Of a DNA stretch of 64,000 bases, positions 44,850-53,324 are shown one piece after another. The stretch lies in the NCBI RefSeq assembly GCF_030718995.1, contig NZ_CP132204.1, positions 186,001-250,000 of the forward strand. Reading direction: 5' to 3'. The stretch's first letter is position 1. Every line of letters begins with the position of its first letter. The stretch comes from Arthrobacter oryzae. GTDB lineage: Bacteria > Actinomycetota > Actinomycetes > Actinomycetales > Micrococcaceae. The notes beneath the pieces were generated by a model. The model was not told the origin of the DNA. It ran no database searches and was given only the letters and a program-made list of their open reading frames with translations. The position numbers and the translations under genes are program-made.

Positions 44850-45806
44850 CTATTTCACCAGGCCCTTGTCCTTGAGCCAGGCGGCGGCCGCATCCTTCGG
44901 GTTCTGCTTCTGGCTGCCGCTGACGGCACGGTTGAGGTCGATCAGGTCTTCCGTGGTCAGGATCCTGGAAACAGAGTTGAGCGCTTCCTTCGCCTTGTCC
45001 GTCATCTTGGCCTTGTTGTACAGCGGCAGGACCTGCTGCGCGATGAAGTTGTTCTTGGGGTCTTCCAGGACCACCAGGTCGTTGTCGGCAATGGCCGGCG
45101 TCGTGGTGTAAATGTCCGCGACCTGGACCTGGTCCTCCAGCAGCGCCTTGACCGTGATGGGACCGCCGCCGTCGCTGAACGGTTCCAGCTTCTTGGGCTC
45201 GCAGCCGTAGTTCTTCTTCAGCCCCGGCAGGCCGTAGGCGCGCTCGGCGAAGGTGGCCGGAGCTCCCACCACCAGCTCGTTGCAGACCTTGGCGAGGTCT
45301 TCGATCGACTTGAGCTGGTACTTCTCCGCCGTCGCCTTGGTGACCACCATGGCGTCCTTGTCTTCAGCCTTGGAGGCCTCCAGCACAGCCAGTCCCTCGG
45401 GCAGCTTGGCCGGCAGCGCCTTGTAGATCTCCTCGGCCGAAACCTCGGCCGCTTCCTTGTCCACGTGCAGCAGGAGGTTGCCGCTGTAGTCCGGAATGAC
45501 ATCCACGGAGCCGTCCTGCACAGCCTTGAAGTACACTTCCCGGGACCCGATGTTGGGCTTGGTGCTCGCGGTGACTCCGGCTGCATTCAGTGCCCCGGCA
45601 TAGACCTCGGCAATAATCTGGCTTTCGGGGAAATCGGCAGAACCGATGACCAGCGCGGAGCCTGATCCCGAACCGCCGGTCGCGGGCGCGCTTCCCAGCG
45701 GATCCGACCCGCCGCCGCAGGCGGACAGCGCCAGGGCCAGTCCGACGCCGGCGGCCAGGCCGCCGAAGGCGCGACGGCCCAGGATACTAGGGTGGGTTTC
45801 CTTCAT
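44850..45806 (-). CDS. Osmoprotectant-binding lipoprotein (OpuAC/ProX type)
   Basis: A 318-residue quaternary-ammonium-type solute-binding protein. The signal peptide has an RRAF n-region and the lipobox LSAC. The mature part begins LVIGSADFPESQIIAEVYAG, with NIGSREVYFKAVQDGSVDVIPDYSG, a strong match to ProX/OpuCC binding proteins for glycine betaine, choline or carnitine. The start ATG has GGAGGT upstream and overlaps the permease stop as ATGA. It is the last gene of the operon, followed by a terminator. Confidence 0.9.
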   Translation of the reverse strand: MKETHPSILGRRAFGGLAAGVGLALALSACGGGSDPLGSAPATGGSGSGSALVIGSADFPESQIIAEVYAGALNAAGVTASTKPNIGSREVYFKAVQDGSVDVIPDYSGNLLLHVDKEAAEVSAEEIYKALPAKLPEGLAVLEASKAEDKDAMVVTKATAEKYQLKSIEDLAKVCNELVVGAPATFAERAYGLPGLKKNYGCEPKKLEPFSDGGGPITVKALLEDQVQVADIYTTTPAIADNDLVVLEDPKNNFIAQQVLPLYNKAKMTDKAKEALNSVSRILTTEDLIDLNRAVSGSQKQNPKDAAAAWLKDKGLVK

Positions 45807-46549
45807 GATGTACCTCCTTGAACAACAGGCTCCGCGGACACGGGGTCTGTGAGATTGGCCGGTGCCTGCTGGCTCCGGCGGGGCATGGCAGGGGCTCCCC
45901 GCGACAGGAACAGCCTCTGGAAAACGGCGAGCACAAGATCGACGGCGATTGCCAGCGCTGCGATCAGCAGCGAGCCGCCCAGCATCTGCGGAAAATCGGA
46001 CAGCACCAGGCCGTCGAAGAGGTACCGGCCCAGGCCGCCAAGGTTGATGTACGCCACCACCGAGACGGTGGCGATCACCTGGAGCACGCCGGTCCTGAAT
46101 CCGCCGAACATCACCGTGAGGGCATTGGGAAATTCGGCCCGGAACAGCACCTGCAGTTCGGTCATGCCCATGGCACGGGCCGCATCCACGACGTTCCGGT
46201 CCACGCTGGCAATCCCGGCGTACGTGCCTGCGAGCAGCGGAGGAACGGTGAGAATCACCAGGGCCCAGATCGGTGGCATCAGTCCGATACCGGCCAGGAG
46301 GACGAAGAGCGTCAACAGGCCAAGGGTGGGCAATGCCCGGAGCGCGCCCGCCAGGGCAACCACCGCCACCCGGCCGCGGCCGGTGTGGCCGACGTAAAGG
46401 CCGATGGGGACGGCTATGGCCGTAGCGATCAGCATCACCAGGCCGGTGTACTGGAGGTGCTCGGCCAGCCGTGCGGGAATGCCCGTGCTTCCGGTCCAGT
46501 GCAGCGGGTCGCCCAGCCAGGCGAACGTATCCGTAAAGACGTTGCTCAT
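45803..46549 (-). CDS. Osmoprotectant ABC transporter permease (second)
   Basis: A 248-residue permease of the ProW/OpuCB-OpuCD type. Membrane segments flank the EAA loop NVVDAARAMGMTELQVLFRA. The N-terminus (FTDTFAWLGDPLHWTG) lies outside the first helix, as in this subfamily. It overlaps both neighbours by ATGA, so the operon is tightly coupled. It forms the channel with the other permease. Confidence 0.9.
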   Translation of the reverse strand: MSNVFTDTFAWLGDPLHWTGSTGIPARLAEHLQYTGLVMLIATAIAVPIGLYVGHTGRGRVAVVALAGALRALPTLGLLTLFVLLAGIGLMPPIWALVILTVPPLLAGTYAGIASVDRNVVDAARAMGMTELQVLFRAEFPNALTVMFGGFRTGVLQVIATVSVVAYINLGGLGRYLFDGLVLSDFPQMLGGSLLIAALAIAVDLVLAVFQRLFLSRGAPAMPRRSQQAPANLTDPVSAEPVVQGGTS

Positions 46550-47256
46550 GCGGAGGCACCCCCGGTCCTGACATCGGACAACCGCTCCGCCGCCGAAGGG
46601 AGATCGGTTTTGTCCGTTCGGGCTGCCGCCCTGGTCCAGGGGGTCAGAAGCCGTTCCAGGAGTACCAGGACCGCGTCCATCAGCAGCGCAAGGACCAGAA
46701 TGGCAATTATCCCGACCATCACTTCCGTAATGAAGCCACGTTGCAGCCCGGAGGTGAAGAGCATCCCGAGGTTCCCGATGCCCAGCAGGGCGGCCACGCT
46801 CACCAGGGAGATGTTGCTGACGGACACCACCCGCAGTCCGGCGAACAGCACGGGAAGGGACAGCGGGAGGTCGATCTGGAGGAAACGTGCAGCGGGCTTG
46901 AAGCCCATGGCGACGGCGGCCTGGCGGAGGTCTTCATCCACGGAGTCGAAGGCGTCGAGCGCGGCCCGCACCAGGAGGGCCACCGCGTAGATGGTGAGGG
47001 CAACGATGACGTTGACCGGGTCCAGCACCCTGGTTCCCAGGATTGAGGGGAGGATGATGAATAGGGCGAGGGACGGAATCGTGTACAGCAGTGACGTCGC
47101 CGTAACCACCACGGAACGCAGGGTCCTGTTCTGCCGCGCGAACTGGGCCAGCGGAATCGAAAGCAGCAGGCCGAATACCATCGGCAGGATGGCCAGCACC
47201 AGGTGCTGGCCGGCCAGTTCGAACACCCGTCCGCTGTTGGCCAGGAACCATTCCAT
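46546..47256 (-). CDS. Osmoprotectant ABC transporter permease (first)
   Basis: A 236-residue ProW/OpuCB-type permease. It has about six membrane segments and the EAA loop SVDEDLRQAAVAMGFKPAAR. The start codon shares one base with the ATPase stop (TGATG), and the end overlaps the next permease start. Its pairing with a similar but distinct permease is typical of OpuC-class importers. Confidence 0.9.
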   Translation of the reverse strand: MEWFLANSGRVFELAGQHLVLAILPMVFGLLLSIPLAQFARQNRTLRSVVVTATSLLYTIPSLALFIILPSILGTRVLDPVNVIVALTIYAVALLVRAALDAFDSVDEDLRQAAVAMGFKPAARFLQIDLPLSLPVLFAGLRVVSVSNISLVSVAALLGIGNLGMLFTSGLQRGFITEVMVGIIAILVLALLMDAVLVLLERLLTPWTRAAARTDKTDLPSAAERLSDVRTGGASA

Positions 47257-48356
47257 CAGAGGGCGCCCTGCCGGACCAGCCGGGCCGATTCAATGACGGC
47301 AAGCACCTCATCCGCCCGGAGGACACCGGCGAACCTGCCGTCGGCGTCAACGGCCACGCCCAGGCCCGACGGCGAGGACAGTGCCGCGTCAAGGGCACGC
47401 CGGAGCGTCTCGCCTTTCCGGAACAGCGAGCCGCCGGGGATGAGCGCGGACCCCGCACCAGGGCTGGACCAGCCCAGTGGACGGGACTCCGCATCCACCA
47501 CGAGCAGCCAGTCGCCGCCCCCCGGAGCCGCCGTTCCGGATACGAGGTCGCTGTGGCTGATCGTTGGCACGTCATGCAGGGTGACGGCGTCGGACGGGCT
47601 GAACGCAAGGTGGCGGAACCCCCGGTCCTTGCCCACGAAGGAAGCCACGAAGTCGTTGGCCGGCGCCCGGAGGATCTCTTCGGGCGTGGCGTACTGCGCC
47701 AGCTTGCCTCCCGTGGCAAACACGGCAACTTTGTCTCCAAGTACAGTGGCTTCGTCGATGTCGTGGGTGACGAAAACGATGGTCTTGGCCAGGTCCCGCT
47801 GCAGGCGGAGGAGCTCCTGCTGCAGTTCGTCACGCACCACGGGGTCAACGGCGCTGAACGGTTCGTCCATCAGCAGCACGGGCGGGTCAGCCGCGAGCGC
47901 CCGTGCCACGCCGACCCGCTGCTGCTGGCCGCCGGACAGCTGGGAGGGGTAGCGCTTTCCGAGTACTGAAGCCAGTCCGACGACGTCCAGCAGTTCCTCG
48001 GCGCGCTTGCGCGCTTCCGTTTTGGAGACGCCGTTCAGCCGCGGAACAGTGGCGATGTTGTCCACGACGGAGCGGTGGGGCATCAGTCCGGAGGACTGCA
48101 TCACGTAGCCCATTGACCGCCTCAGCTGCGCAGCAGGCACCGAGGTGACGTCCTTCCCGTCCACGGTGATGGTGCCCGACGTGGGCTCCACCATGCGGTT
48201 GATCATCCGCAGGGAGGTGGTCTTCCCACAGCCGGACGGACCCACAAATACCGTAATAGAGCCCTTGTCGATGGACATGGTGAGGTTGTCCACGGCCGGC
48301 TGCCCGCTCTGGTACTGCTTGGTGACGCTCTGGAATTCGATCATGGCTTCAGCCAT
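47256..48356 (-). CDS. Osmoprotectant ABC transporter ATPase with CBS region
   Basis: A 366-residue ATPase of the OpuCA/ProV class. Walker A is GPSGCGKTT, the signature is LSGGQQQR, Walker B is VLLMDEPFSAVDP, and the H-loop is VTHDIDEA. After the ABC domain (about residue 240) there is a CBS-type C-terminal region, best seen in GLGVAVDADGRFAGVLRADE. CBS pairs sense ionic strength in OpuA-type importers. An ATG four codons on is an alternative start. It heads the operon behind a clear sigma-70-type promoter. Confidence 0.92.
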   Translation of the reverse strand: MAEAMIEFQSVTKQYQSGQPAVDNLTMSIDKGSITVFVGPSGCGKTTSLRMINRMVEPTSGTITVDGKDVTSVPAAQLRRSMGYVMQSSGLMPHRSVVDNIATVPRLNGVSKTEARKRAEELLDVVGLASVLGKRYPSQLSGGQQQRVGVARALAADPPVLLMDEPFSAVDPVVRDELQQELLRLQRDLAKTIVFVTHDIDEATVLGDKVAVFATGGKLAQYATPEEILRAPANDFVASFVGKDRGFRHLAFSPSDAVTLHDVPTISHSDLVSGTAAPGGGDWLLVVDAESRPLGWSSPGAGSALIPGGSLFRKGETLRRALDAALSSPSGLGVAVDADGRFAGVLRADEVLAVIESARLVRQGAL

Positions 48357-48407
48357 TTCCGGGCTTACCTAACTGTTGGCGGCAACATCGGACGGTCAAG
48401 CCGGAAG

Positions 48408-48437
48408 ATCATAAGCTTCCTGATTTTCGGCTGTAAA
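48408..48437 (-). promoter_or_regulatory. Promoter of the osmoprotectant operon
   Basis: A -35 TTTACA (48437-48432), an 18-base spacer and a -10 TATGAT (48413-48408), each one mismatch from consensus. Transcription should start near 48401, giving a leader of about 45 bases before the ATPase ATG. This is the best housekeeping promoter in the window. Confidence 0.75.
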
Positions 48438-48593
48438 GCAGGGTACACACAGCGTAACCAGCGGCATCGACAAAGTCAGCGGTACCGCGGCTACCGTAAG
48501 CATTCGGTGACCTTCGCCTGTTGGATGGGTGGCGATGCCGGACTGCGTCATTTCCCGAACCCCCGGCACCGCCTCCTTCATCCCCGCGGCGGT

Positions 48594-49778
48594 TCACCTT
48601 CGCTTCCGCTTACCCCGTTTCCCGTCGCCGCCGGTGCGGTCGCCGGCCTCCTCCTGCCCGTAGCGTTCGGCCGCACGCTGGCTCTTGCCGGCCACCACAA
48701 CCTTCTGGTGCCATTCCCGCTGGTAGGCCCGACGGGCTGCTACATCGTGCCGGCGGTTGAGCGCCGCGAGCTCACGCTGGAGCTTCCGGTAGCTCTCCCA
48801 CCGGCGCTCCTCGAGGGTTCCGTCAGCGAGCGCCGCCTGGACGGCGCAGCCGGGTTCGCGGTCGTGCGCGCAGTCAGCGAAGCGGCACCGGCTGAACAGT
48901 CCCTCGAGATCGCCGAACATCTCGCCCATCCCGTCGTCCGCGTCGAAGAGCCCGAATCCGCGGACGCCGGGGGTGTCCATCAGGACAGCTCCGCCGGGCA
49001 GCGGAACAAGCTCCCGGGCAGTGGTGGTGTGCCTGCCTTTGCCGTCGCCGGAGCGGACGGGACCGGTGTCCTGGGCGTGATGCCCGGCAAGGGCGTTGAT
49101 CAGCGTGGACTTCCCGGCACCGGAGGGTCCCAGCAGGACGAGGGTCCCGCCGTCGGGCAGGTGTCCGAGCAGTTCGTCGAGGCCGTCGCCCTGCTCCGCC
49201 GATGTGGTGACCACAGCGACGCCGGCGGCCTGGAGGATGACCTTCCCGACGACGTCGTCCGCGATATCGGCAAGGTCCGCCTTGGTGATGATCACCAGCG
49301 GGGTGGCCCCCGAGTCCCACGCGGCCACCAGCGTCCGCTCCAGCCGGTTGTGGGTGAGCGGCCGGTCCACGGGGACCACGACACCCACCACGTCGACGTT
49401 TGCGCCCAGCACCTGGGCTTCCGAGGACGCTTCGAAGGCCCGCTTGCGGCTGAGCGCCGACTGGCGGGGCAACACCGCAATGACGGCGGGCTCGCCTGCT
49501 GTGTTGACGCCGAGCCACACCCAGTCACCGGTGGCGGGGATGTCGCCGTGGACCGGGTAGGGCAGGTGGCGGAGCTCCGCGGCCCCGGCGATCAGGACCC
49601 TGTTGCGGTCGACGCGGACCACCCGCCCGGGGCTCTCTCCGCCGGGGACCGGGTGGGCAGTGAACAGTGCAGCCGTCCGTGCTGTGAAGCCGTAGTGCAC
49701 GGGCCCGGCCATCGCCGGAGCTGACTGGTTGGTTACTGAATTTTCTGCGGCCAGCACGTGGCCTGAAGTTGTTTTCAA
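48594..49778 (-). CDS. rsgA: Ribosome small-subunit GTPase RsgA
   Basis: A 394-residue circularly permuted GTPase that checks 30S maturation. The motif order is permuted as expected: G4 TKAD (165-168), then G1 GPSGAGKST (217-225), then G3 DTPG (268-271). The C-terminal zinc site has C298, C303, H305 and C311. An N-terminal OB fold and a very basic C-terminal tail (GKRGKRKRR) are present. The start is TTG with GAGG upstream. A 25-residue ORF with a strong ribosome site lies 70 bases upstream on the same strand. Confidence 0.92.
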   Translation of the reverse strand: MKTTSGHVLAAENSVTNQSAPAMAGPVHYGFTARTAALFTAHPVPGGESPGRVVRVDRNRVLIAGAAELRHLPYPVHGDIPATGDWVWLGVNTAGEPAVIAVLPRQSALSRKRAFEASSEAQVLGANVDVVGVVVPVDRPLTHNRLERTLVAAWDSGATPLVIITKADLADIADDVVGKVILQAAGVAVVTTSAEQGDGLDELLGHLPDGGTLVLLGPSGAGKSTLINALAGHHAQDTGPVRSGDGKGRHTTTARELVPLPGGAVLMDTPGVRGFGLFDADDGMGEMFGDLEGLFSRCRFADCAHDREPGCAVQAALADGTLEERRWESYRKLQRELAALNRRHDVAARRAYQREWHQKVVVAGKSQRAAERYGQEEAGDRTGGDGKRGKRKRR

Positions 49779-49848
49779 TGAAGAACCTCTGGTGAGGCCC
49801 CGTTGGCACGGACTCCGTTGTAGTTCAGCGCTAAGCAGCTGCTGGAAG

Positions 49849-49926
49849 TCAGGACGTGCGTTGAGCCGGGGCAGGGTAAATGACGTTGCTGGCGCTCGTG
49901 GCGCGCCGGAATATTGCAGTCATCAT
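49849..49926 (-). CDS. 25-residue small ORF upstream of rsgA
   Basis: The ORF reads MMTAIFRRATSASNVIYPAP then AQRTS, and is preceded by GGGGGAGGTGGAG, one of the strongest ribosome sites in the window. It stops 70 bases before the rsgA TTG. It may be a leader peptide controlling rsgA translation or a stand-alone microprotein. No family is recognised. The rest of the 327-base gap (49927-50092) contains nothing else I can name. Confidence 0.5.
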   Translation of the reverse strand: MMTAIFRRATSASNVIYPAPAQRTS

Positions 49927-50092
49927 CTCCACCTCCCCCGTCTCTGCGGTCATGGCTTTCGAAGCCAGACGGTCCGCTTCGCCGGCGCTTTCGCCGACGG
50001 CTTTTCAAGGGTAAGCCGACGGGTGCCGGGTTGGCTAGGGGCTGGAGTTAGGCGTTCGGGGTCGGGCGCTGCCGGTAATCCGTTCTTCGGCC

Positions 50093-50098
50093 TAGAGT
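50093..50098 (+). promoter_or_regulatory. -10 element for leaderless pirin mRNA
   Basis: TAGAGT followed by 7 bases and the GTG at 50106, with no ribosome site. It supports that GTG as the start. Confidence 0.5.
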
Positions 50099-50105
50099 TG
50101 GGTCT

Positions 50106-51167
50106 GTGACGAACCTTGAAGTGAGCCCCAAAGAAGAACTGTGCCCGCCGGGACAGCCCGGAGGCTACACGGGAAACGGCCCGTGCCTGCAGTTGTGGCC
50201 GGCACGGGAAGTTCCGCTCGGAGGCGTACGTGCCATGAACGTCTTGCGGACCCTTCCGCAACGGGGCCTCCCCACCGTTGGCGCATGGTGCTTCCTTGAC
50301 AGTTTCGGCCCGGACCGCATCGCCATGTCCGTCCTGCCGCACCCGCACACCGGCCTGCAGACAGTGACGTGGCCGCTCGCGGGGAACATCAGGCACCGCG
50401 ACAGCGTGGGCAGCGACGTCATCGTGCGTCCGGGCGAGCTCAACATCATGACGGCGGGCCGTGGCGTCTCCCACTCCGAGTTCGCCGTGCTGCCGCAGCG
50501 GCCGGCTCCTGGCACGGAGGGCGGGGCCGGAACGTCCGACGCCGGAACGGAGCTGCCGCTGCAGCGAGGCCTGCAGTTGTGGGTCGCCCTTCCGGACGGC
50601 GAGCGCCACCGGGCCCCGGCGTTCGAGCAGCACCGCGACCTCCCGGAAGCGGGCGGAGACGGCTTCACCGCAACAGTGATGGTGGGGAGCTTCGCCGGAG
50701 TGGCATCTCCGGCCACCATGTATTCGCCGATTGTCGGTGCGGACATCACCTGCACCGGAACCGTCACCCTGCCTCTCAACCCCGAGTTTGAGCATGCAGT
50801 GCTGGTGCTCGACGGCGGCATCACCCTCGACGGTCAGGACGTCCCGCCGGGCCCGCTGGGCTACCTCGGCACGGGCCGCCGCCGCCTGGAGCTTGAGGCG
50901 CTGCCGGACACGCGATTCATCCTGCTGGGCGGGGAACCGTTCGAGGAGGAGCTGCTGATGTGGTGGAATTTCGTGGGCAGGACGCACGATGAAGTGGCAC
51001 AGGCCCGCCAGGACTGGGAGGCGCAAGGGGACCTTCCGGACCCGGACGCAGAAGCCTCACGGTTCGGGCTGGTCCGCGGACACGGGCCGGAGGCCGGAAC
51101 CGAAGCCGGGCGCATTCCTGCTCCTCACCTGCCGGGTGTCCGGCTCCGCCCCCGTACGCGTTCCTGA
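50106..51167 (+). CDS. Pirin family protein
   Basis: A 353-residue bicupin of the pirin family. The N-terminal cupin has the metal-binding pattern MSVLPHPHTGLQTVTW with two His, then GRGVSHSEF with a further His, and a Glu expected nearby. The C-terminal cupin holds VLVLDGGITLDGQDVPPGPL. Some pirins oxidise flavonoids such as quercetin, others bind transcription or metabolic partners; the role here is unknown. A tandem 15-bp repeat begins at its stop codon. It converges on the sugar-kinase gene. Confidence 0.9.
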   Translation: MTNLEVSPKEELCPPGQPGGYTGNGPCLQLWPAREVPLGGVRAMNVLRTLPQRGLPTVGAWCFLDSFGPDRIAMSVLPHPHTGLQTVTWPLAGNIRHRDSVGSDVIVRPGELNIMTAGRGVSHSEFAVLPQRPAPGTEGGAGTSDAGTELPLQRGLQLWVALPDGERHRAPAFEQHRDLPEAGGDGFTATVMVGSFAGVASPATMYSPIVGADITCTGTVTLPLNPEFEHAVLVLDGGITLDGQDVPPGPLGYLGTGRRRLELEALPDTRFILLGGEPFEEELLMWWNFVGRTHDEVAQARQDWEAQGDLPDPDAEASRFGLVRGHGPEAGTEAGRIPAPHLPGVRLRPRTRS

Positions 51168-51194
51168 CGGACCCGCTGCTGACGGACCCGCTGG
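51165..51194. repeat. Two tandem 15-bp repeats at the pirin 3' end
   Basis: TGACGGACCCGCTGC (51165-51179) is followed at once by TGACGGACCCGCTGG (51180-51194). The first unit contains the pirin stop codon. It looks like a recent duplication. Confidence 0.6.
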
Positions 51195-51216
51195 GGGCCT
51201 TGGCGAAGCCCGGCAG

Positions 51217-52203
51217 CTATTCCTGCTCGGCCACCAGTTGCAGGACGCCGAAGACGGGATCCTGTTCCAGGACACGAACATCCGTCACGCCTTCGGCGGC
51301 CAGGCTGCGCTTGAAGGAATCCTGCAGCCGCACAACATTCATGCCGAGGCCGCTGCCCAGGATCACCGGCCCCTGGATTCCCAGTTTCCTGAGCGCCTGC
51401 GCGGCCAGGCCTGCGAGGTCCCTGCCTGCCTGCTCAACAAGCGCCTGGCTGGGGGTGTGGCCTGCGTCGGCCGCCTCCACCACAAGGCGGGCCTGTTGGG
51501 CCCAGTAGCGGCGCCCCGTCTCCGGGGAGTGGAAAAGCGCTATCAGCTTGTTGGGATCATCGATGTTGCAGGACCGCAGGAGTGCCGTGGTGAGTTCGTC
51601 GGGTTCTAGGCCCTGGTTCATGCGGCGAAGGCTGTGCCGGACAGCTTCGCGGCCAAGCCAGTAACCGCTGCCCTCGTCACCGAGCAGGTAACCCCAGCCG
51701 CCGGCCCGGGCCTCCTCGCCGCGGGCATTCTTGCCCCACGCCGCGGAGCCGGTCCCTGCAATGACCGCAACTCCCGTGCTTGCGCCGCCGGCCGCCAGCA
51801 GCAACCGGGAATCGTGGACCACCGTGATTTTCGCGCCGGGAACATGGGGGGCTATCAGCGCCGCGAGTGCAGCTGCGTCCTCGTCCGTGTCGATGCCCCC
51901 GGCACCGGCGTACACCTGGGCGATCTCCCCACCGCCTATCTTCGCAAAGAGCTCAGCCAGGTGAAGTGCCGCCTCCTCCCGGCTGACATTCTGTACATTG
52001 GAGCTGCCGACGCTTTCGTCAGCCACCGCCTGTCCGTGTTCGAAGCGGACGCCGCGCGTTTTGGTGCCGCCGATATCCAGTCCGATTACCGCGCCGGACG
52101 TCGCAGCCGGCGGTGCGGCGGGCCTGGCGTCAGGCCGGTCGGCGTGGACACGGCCGGTGGAAGGAACAGAATCCGTTGCCGGCAGGTTGTCAGAATTAGT
52201 CAC
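51217..52203 (-). CDS. BadF/BadG-type sugar kinase (N-acetylglucosamine kinase-like)
   Basis: A 328-residue ASKHA-fold kinase. The phosphate-1 loop is LDIGGTKTRGVRF (about 42-54), preceded by a 35-residue Pro/Ala tail. The second phosphate loop is VIAGTGSAAWG, and the adenosine region is GSGLGMNVVRL near the C-terminus. DEGSGYWLGREAV is characteristic of the BadF/BadG family's GlcNAc-kinase-like group. It probably phosphorylates an amino sugar, perhaps during cell-wall recycling; the substrate is inferred. The start is GTG, six bases after TAGTCT. Confidence 0.82.
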   Translation of the reverse strand: MTNSDNLPATDSVPSTGRVHADRPDARPAAPPAATSGAVIGLDIGGTKTRGVRFEHGQAVADESVGSSNVQNVSREEAALHLAELFAKIGGGEIAQVYAGAGGIDTDEDAAALAALIAPHVPGAKITVVHDSRLLLAAGGASTGVAVIAGTGSAAWGKNARGEEARAGGWGYLLGDEGSGYWLGREAVRHSLRRMNQGLEPDELTTALLRSCNIDDPNKLIALFHSPETGRRYWAQQARLVVEAADAGHTPSQALVEQAGRDLAGLAAQALRKLGIQGPVILGSGLGMNVVRLQDSFKRSLAAEGVTDVRVLEQDPVFGVLQLVAEQE

Positions 52204-52209
52204 GAGAAC

Positions 52210-52215
52210 AGACTA
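52210..52215 (-). promoter_or_regulatory. -10 element for leaderless kinase mRNA
   Basis: TAGTCT lies 6 bases before the GTG at 52203, with no ribosome site. The divergent nitronate monooxygenase, 36 bases away, has a normal leader. Confidence 0.5.
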
Positions 52216-52239
52216 CTGATTCGCTACAGGGAGCAGGGA

Positions 52240-53289
52240 ATGACAGGCGCCATCTTCGGGACACCAATTATCGCGGCACCCATGGCCGGGGGCACGTCGA
52301 CACCCGGGTTCGTGCAGGCCGTGGACCGGGCCGGAGGACTGGGTTTCCTCGCCGCCGGGTACAAGACCGTGGAATCCATGCAAACCGACATGCGCGAGGT
52401 CCGCTCGGCAGGTGCCCGCTTCGGCATGAACCTCTTTGTCCCCGACCGCTCACAGCTGGATCCGCCGCCCCTCGTCAGGCAGCAGCTCGAGGATTACCGG
52501 CGGAGCCTCGAAGCGGACGCCCGCCAGTACGGGGTGGTTCTTCCCGGGCTCCGGCTTGACGACGATGACGAGTGGCAGGGCAAGATCGACGCCCTGCTGG
52601 CGGATCCGGTGGAGTTTGTCAGCTTCACTTTCGGGCTCCCGGGGCAGGCCGAAGTAAACGCGATCAAGCGCGCCGGCTCCACCGTGGTTGCCACGGTCAC
52701 CGGCACGGCGGAAGCCGTGCTGGCGGCAGACCGGGGCGCAGACGTCCTCGTTGTCCAGCACGGCAGCGCGGGCGGCCACAGTGCAGCATTCCTGCCTGCG
52801 GGAAGCACCTCGGACTCCCCCGGCCCCGCGACGACCGCGGAACTGCTCGCCGCTGTGCGCGCCGTCGTCGGCCTTCCCCTGGTCGCGGCCGGCGGGATCA
52901 TGGATTCGGCCGGCGTGGCCGCAGTATTGGCTGCGGGCGGAACGGCGGCGCAGCTGGGCACGGCATTTCTGCGCAGCGACGAAAGCGGCGCGCGCCAGCT
53001 CCACAAGGACGCACTCGCCGGCCAAGGCTTCACGGAGACCCGAATGACGCGGGCCTTCACCGGCAGGCAGGCGCGGGCACTGGTTAATTCCTTCGTCAGG
53101 GACCATGAAGATGCACCGGAAGGCTACCCGGCCATTCACCACCTCACCGCTCCGATCCGTGCGGCGGCGGCCGCGGCGGGCGATCCCGAGAAGCTGAATC
53201 TTTGGGCGGGAACGGGCTGGCGGCAGGCAGCCGCCGGCACTGTCGCCGCTATCATGGACGGCCTGCTCGCGGCGGCGGCTCCGTCCTGA
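52240..53289 (+). CDS. Nitronate monooxygenase
   Basis: A 349-residue FMN-dependent TIM-barrel enzyme of the NMO/2-nitropropane-dioxygenase family, which oxidises alkyl nitronates such as propionate-3-nitronate. Family motifs: IIAAPMAGGTSTPGFVQAV, GGLGFLAAGYK, GMNLFV, VQHGSAGGHSAAF and LVAAGGIMDSAGVAAVLAAG. The ATG at 52240 has AGGGA and GGGAG just upstream and gives the exact N-terminus of the family. It is divergent from the sugar kinase. Confidence 0.9.
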   Translation: MTGAIFGTPIIAAPMAGGTSTPGFVQAVDRAGGLGFLAAGYKTVESMQTDMREVRSAGARFGMNLFVPDRSQLDPPPLVRQQLEDYRRSLEADARQYGVVLPGLRLDDDDEWQGKIDALLADPVEFVSFTFGLPGQAEVNAIKRAGSTVVATVTGTAEAVLAADRGADVLVVQHGSAGGHSAAFLPAGSTSDSPGPATTAELLAAVRAVVGLPLVAAGGIMDSAGVAAVLAAGGTAAQLGTAFLRSDESGARQLHKDALAGQGFTETRMTRAFTGRQARALVNSFVRDHEDAPEGYPAIHHLTAPIRAAAAAAGDPEKLNLWAGTGWRQAAAGTVAAIMDGLLAAAAPS

Positions 53290-53296
53290 TCGTGTG

Positions 53297-53322
53297 CGGC
53301 GGCAGGTCCCGGTCCTGCGCCG
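53297..53322. terminator. Hairpin between nitronate monooxygenase and LysR gene
   Basis: CGGC and GCAGG pair with CCTGC and GCCG around a 7-base loop, with a one-base bulge. It lies in the 35-base convergent gap. Confidence 0.5.
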
Positions 53323-53324
53323 GG

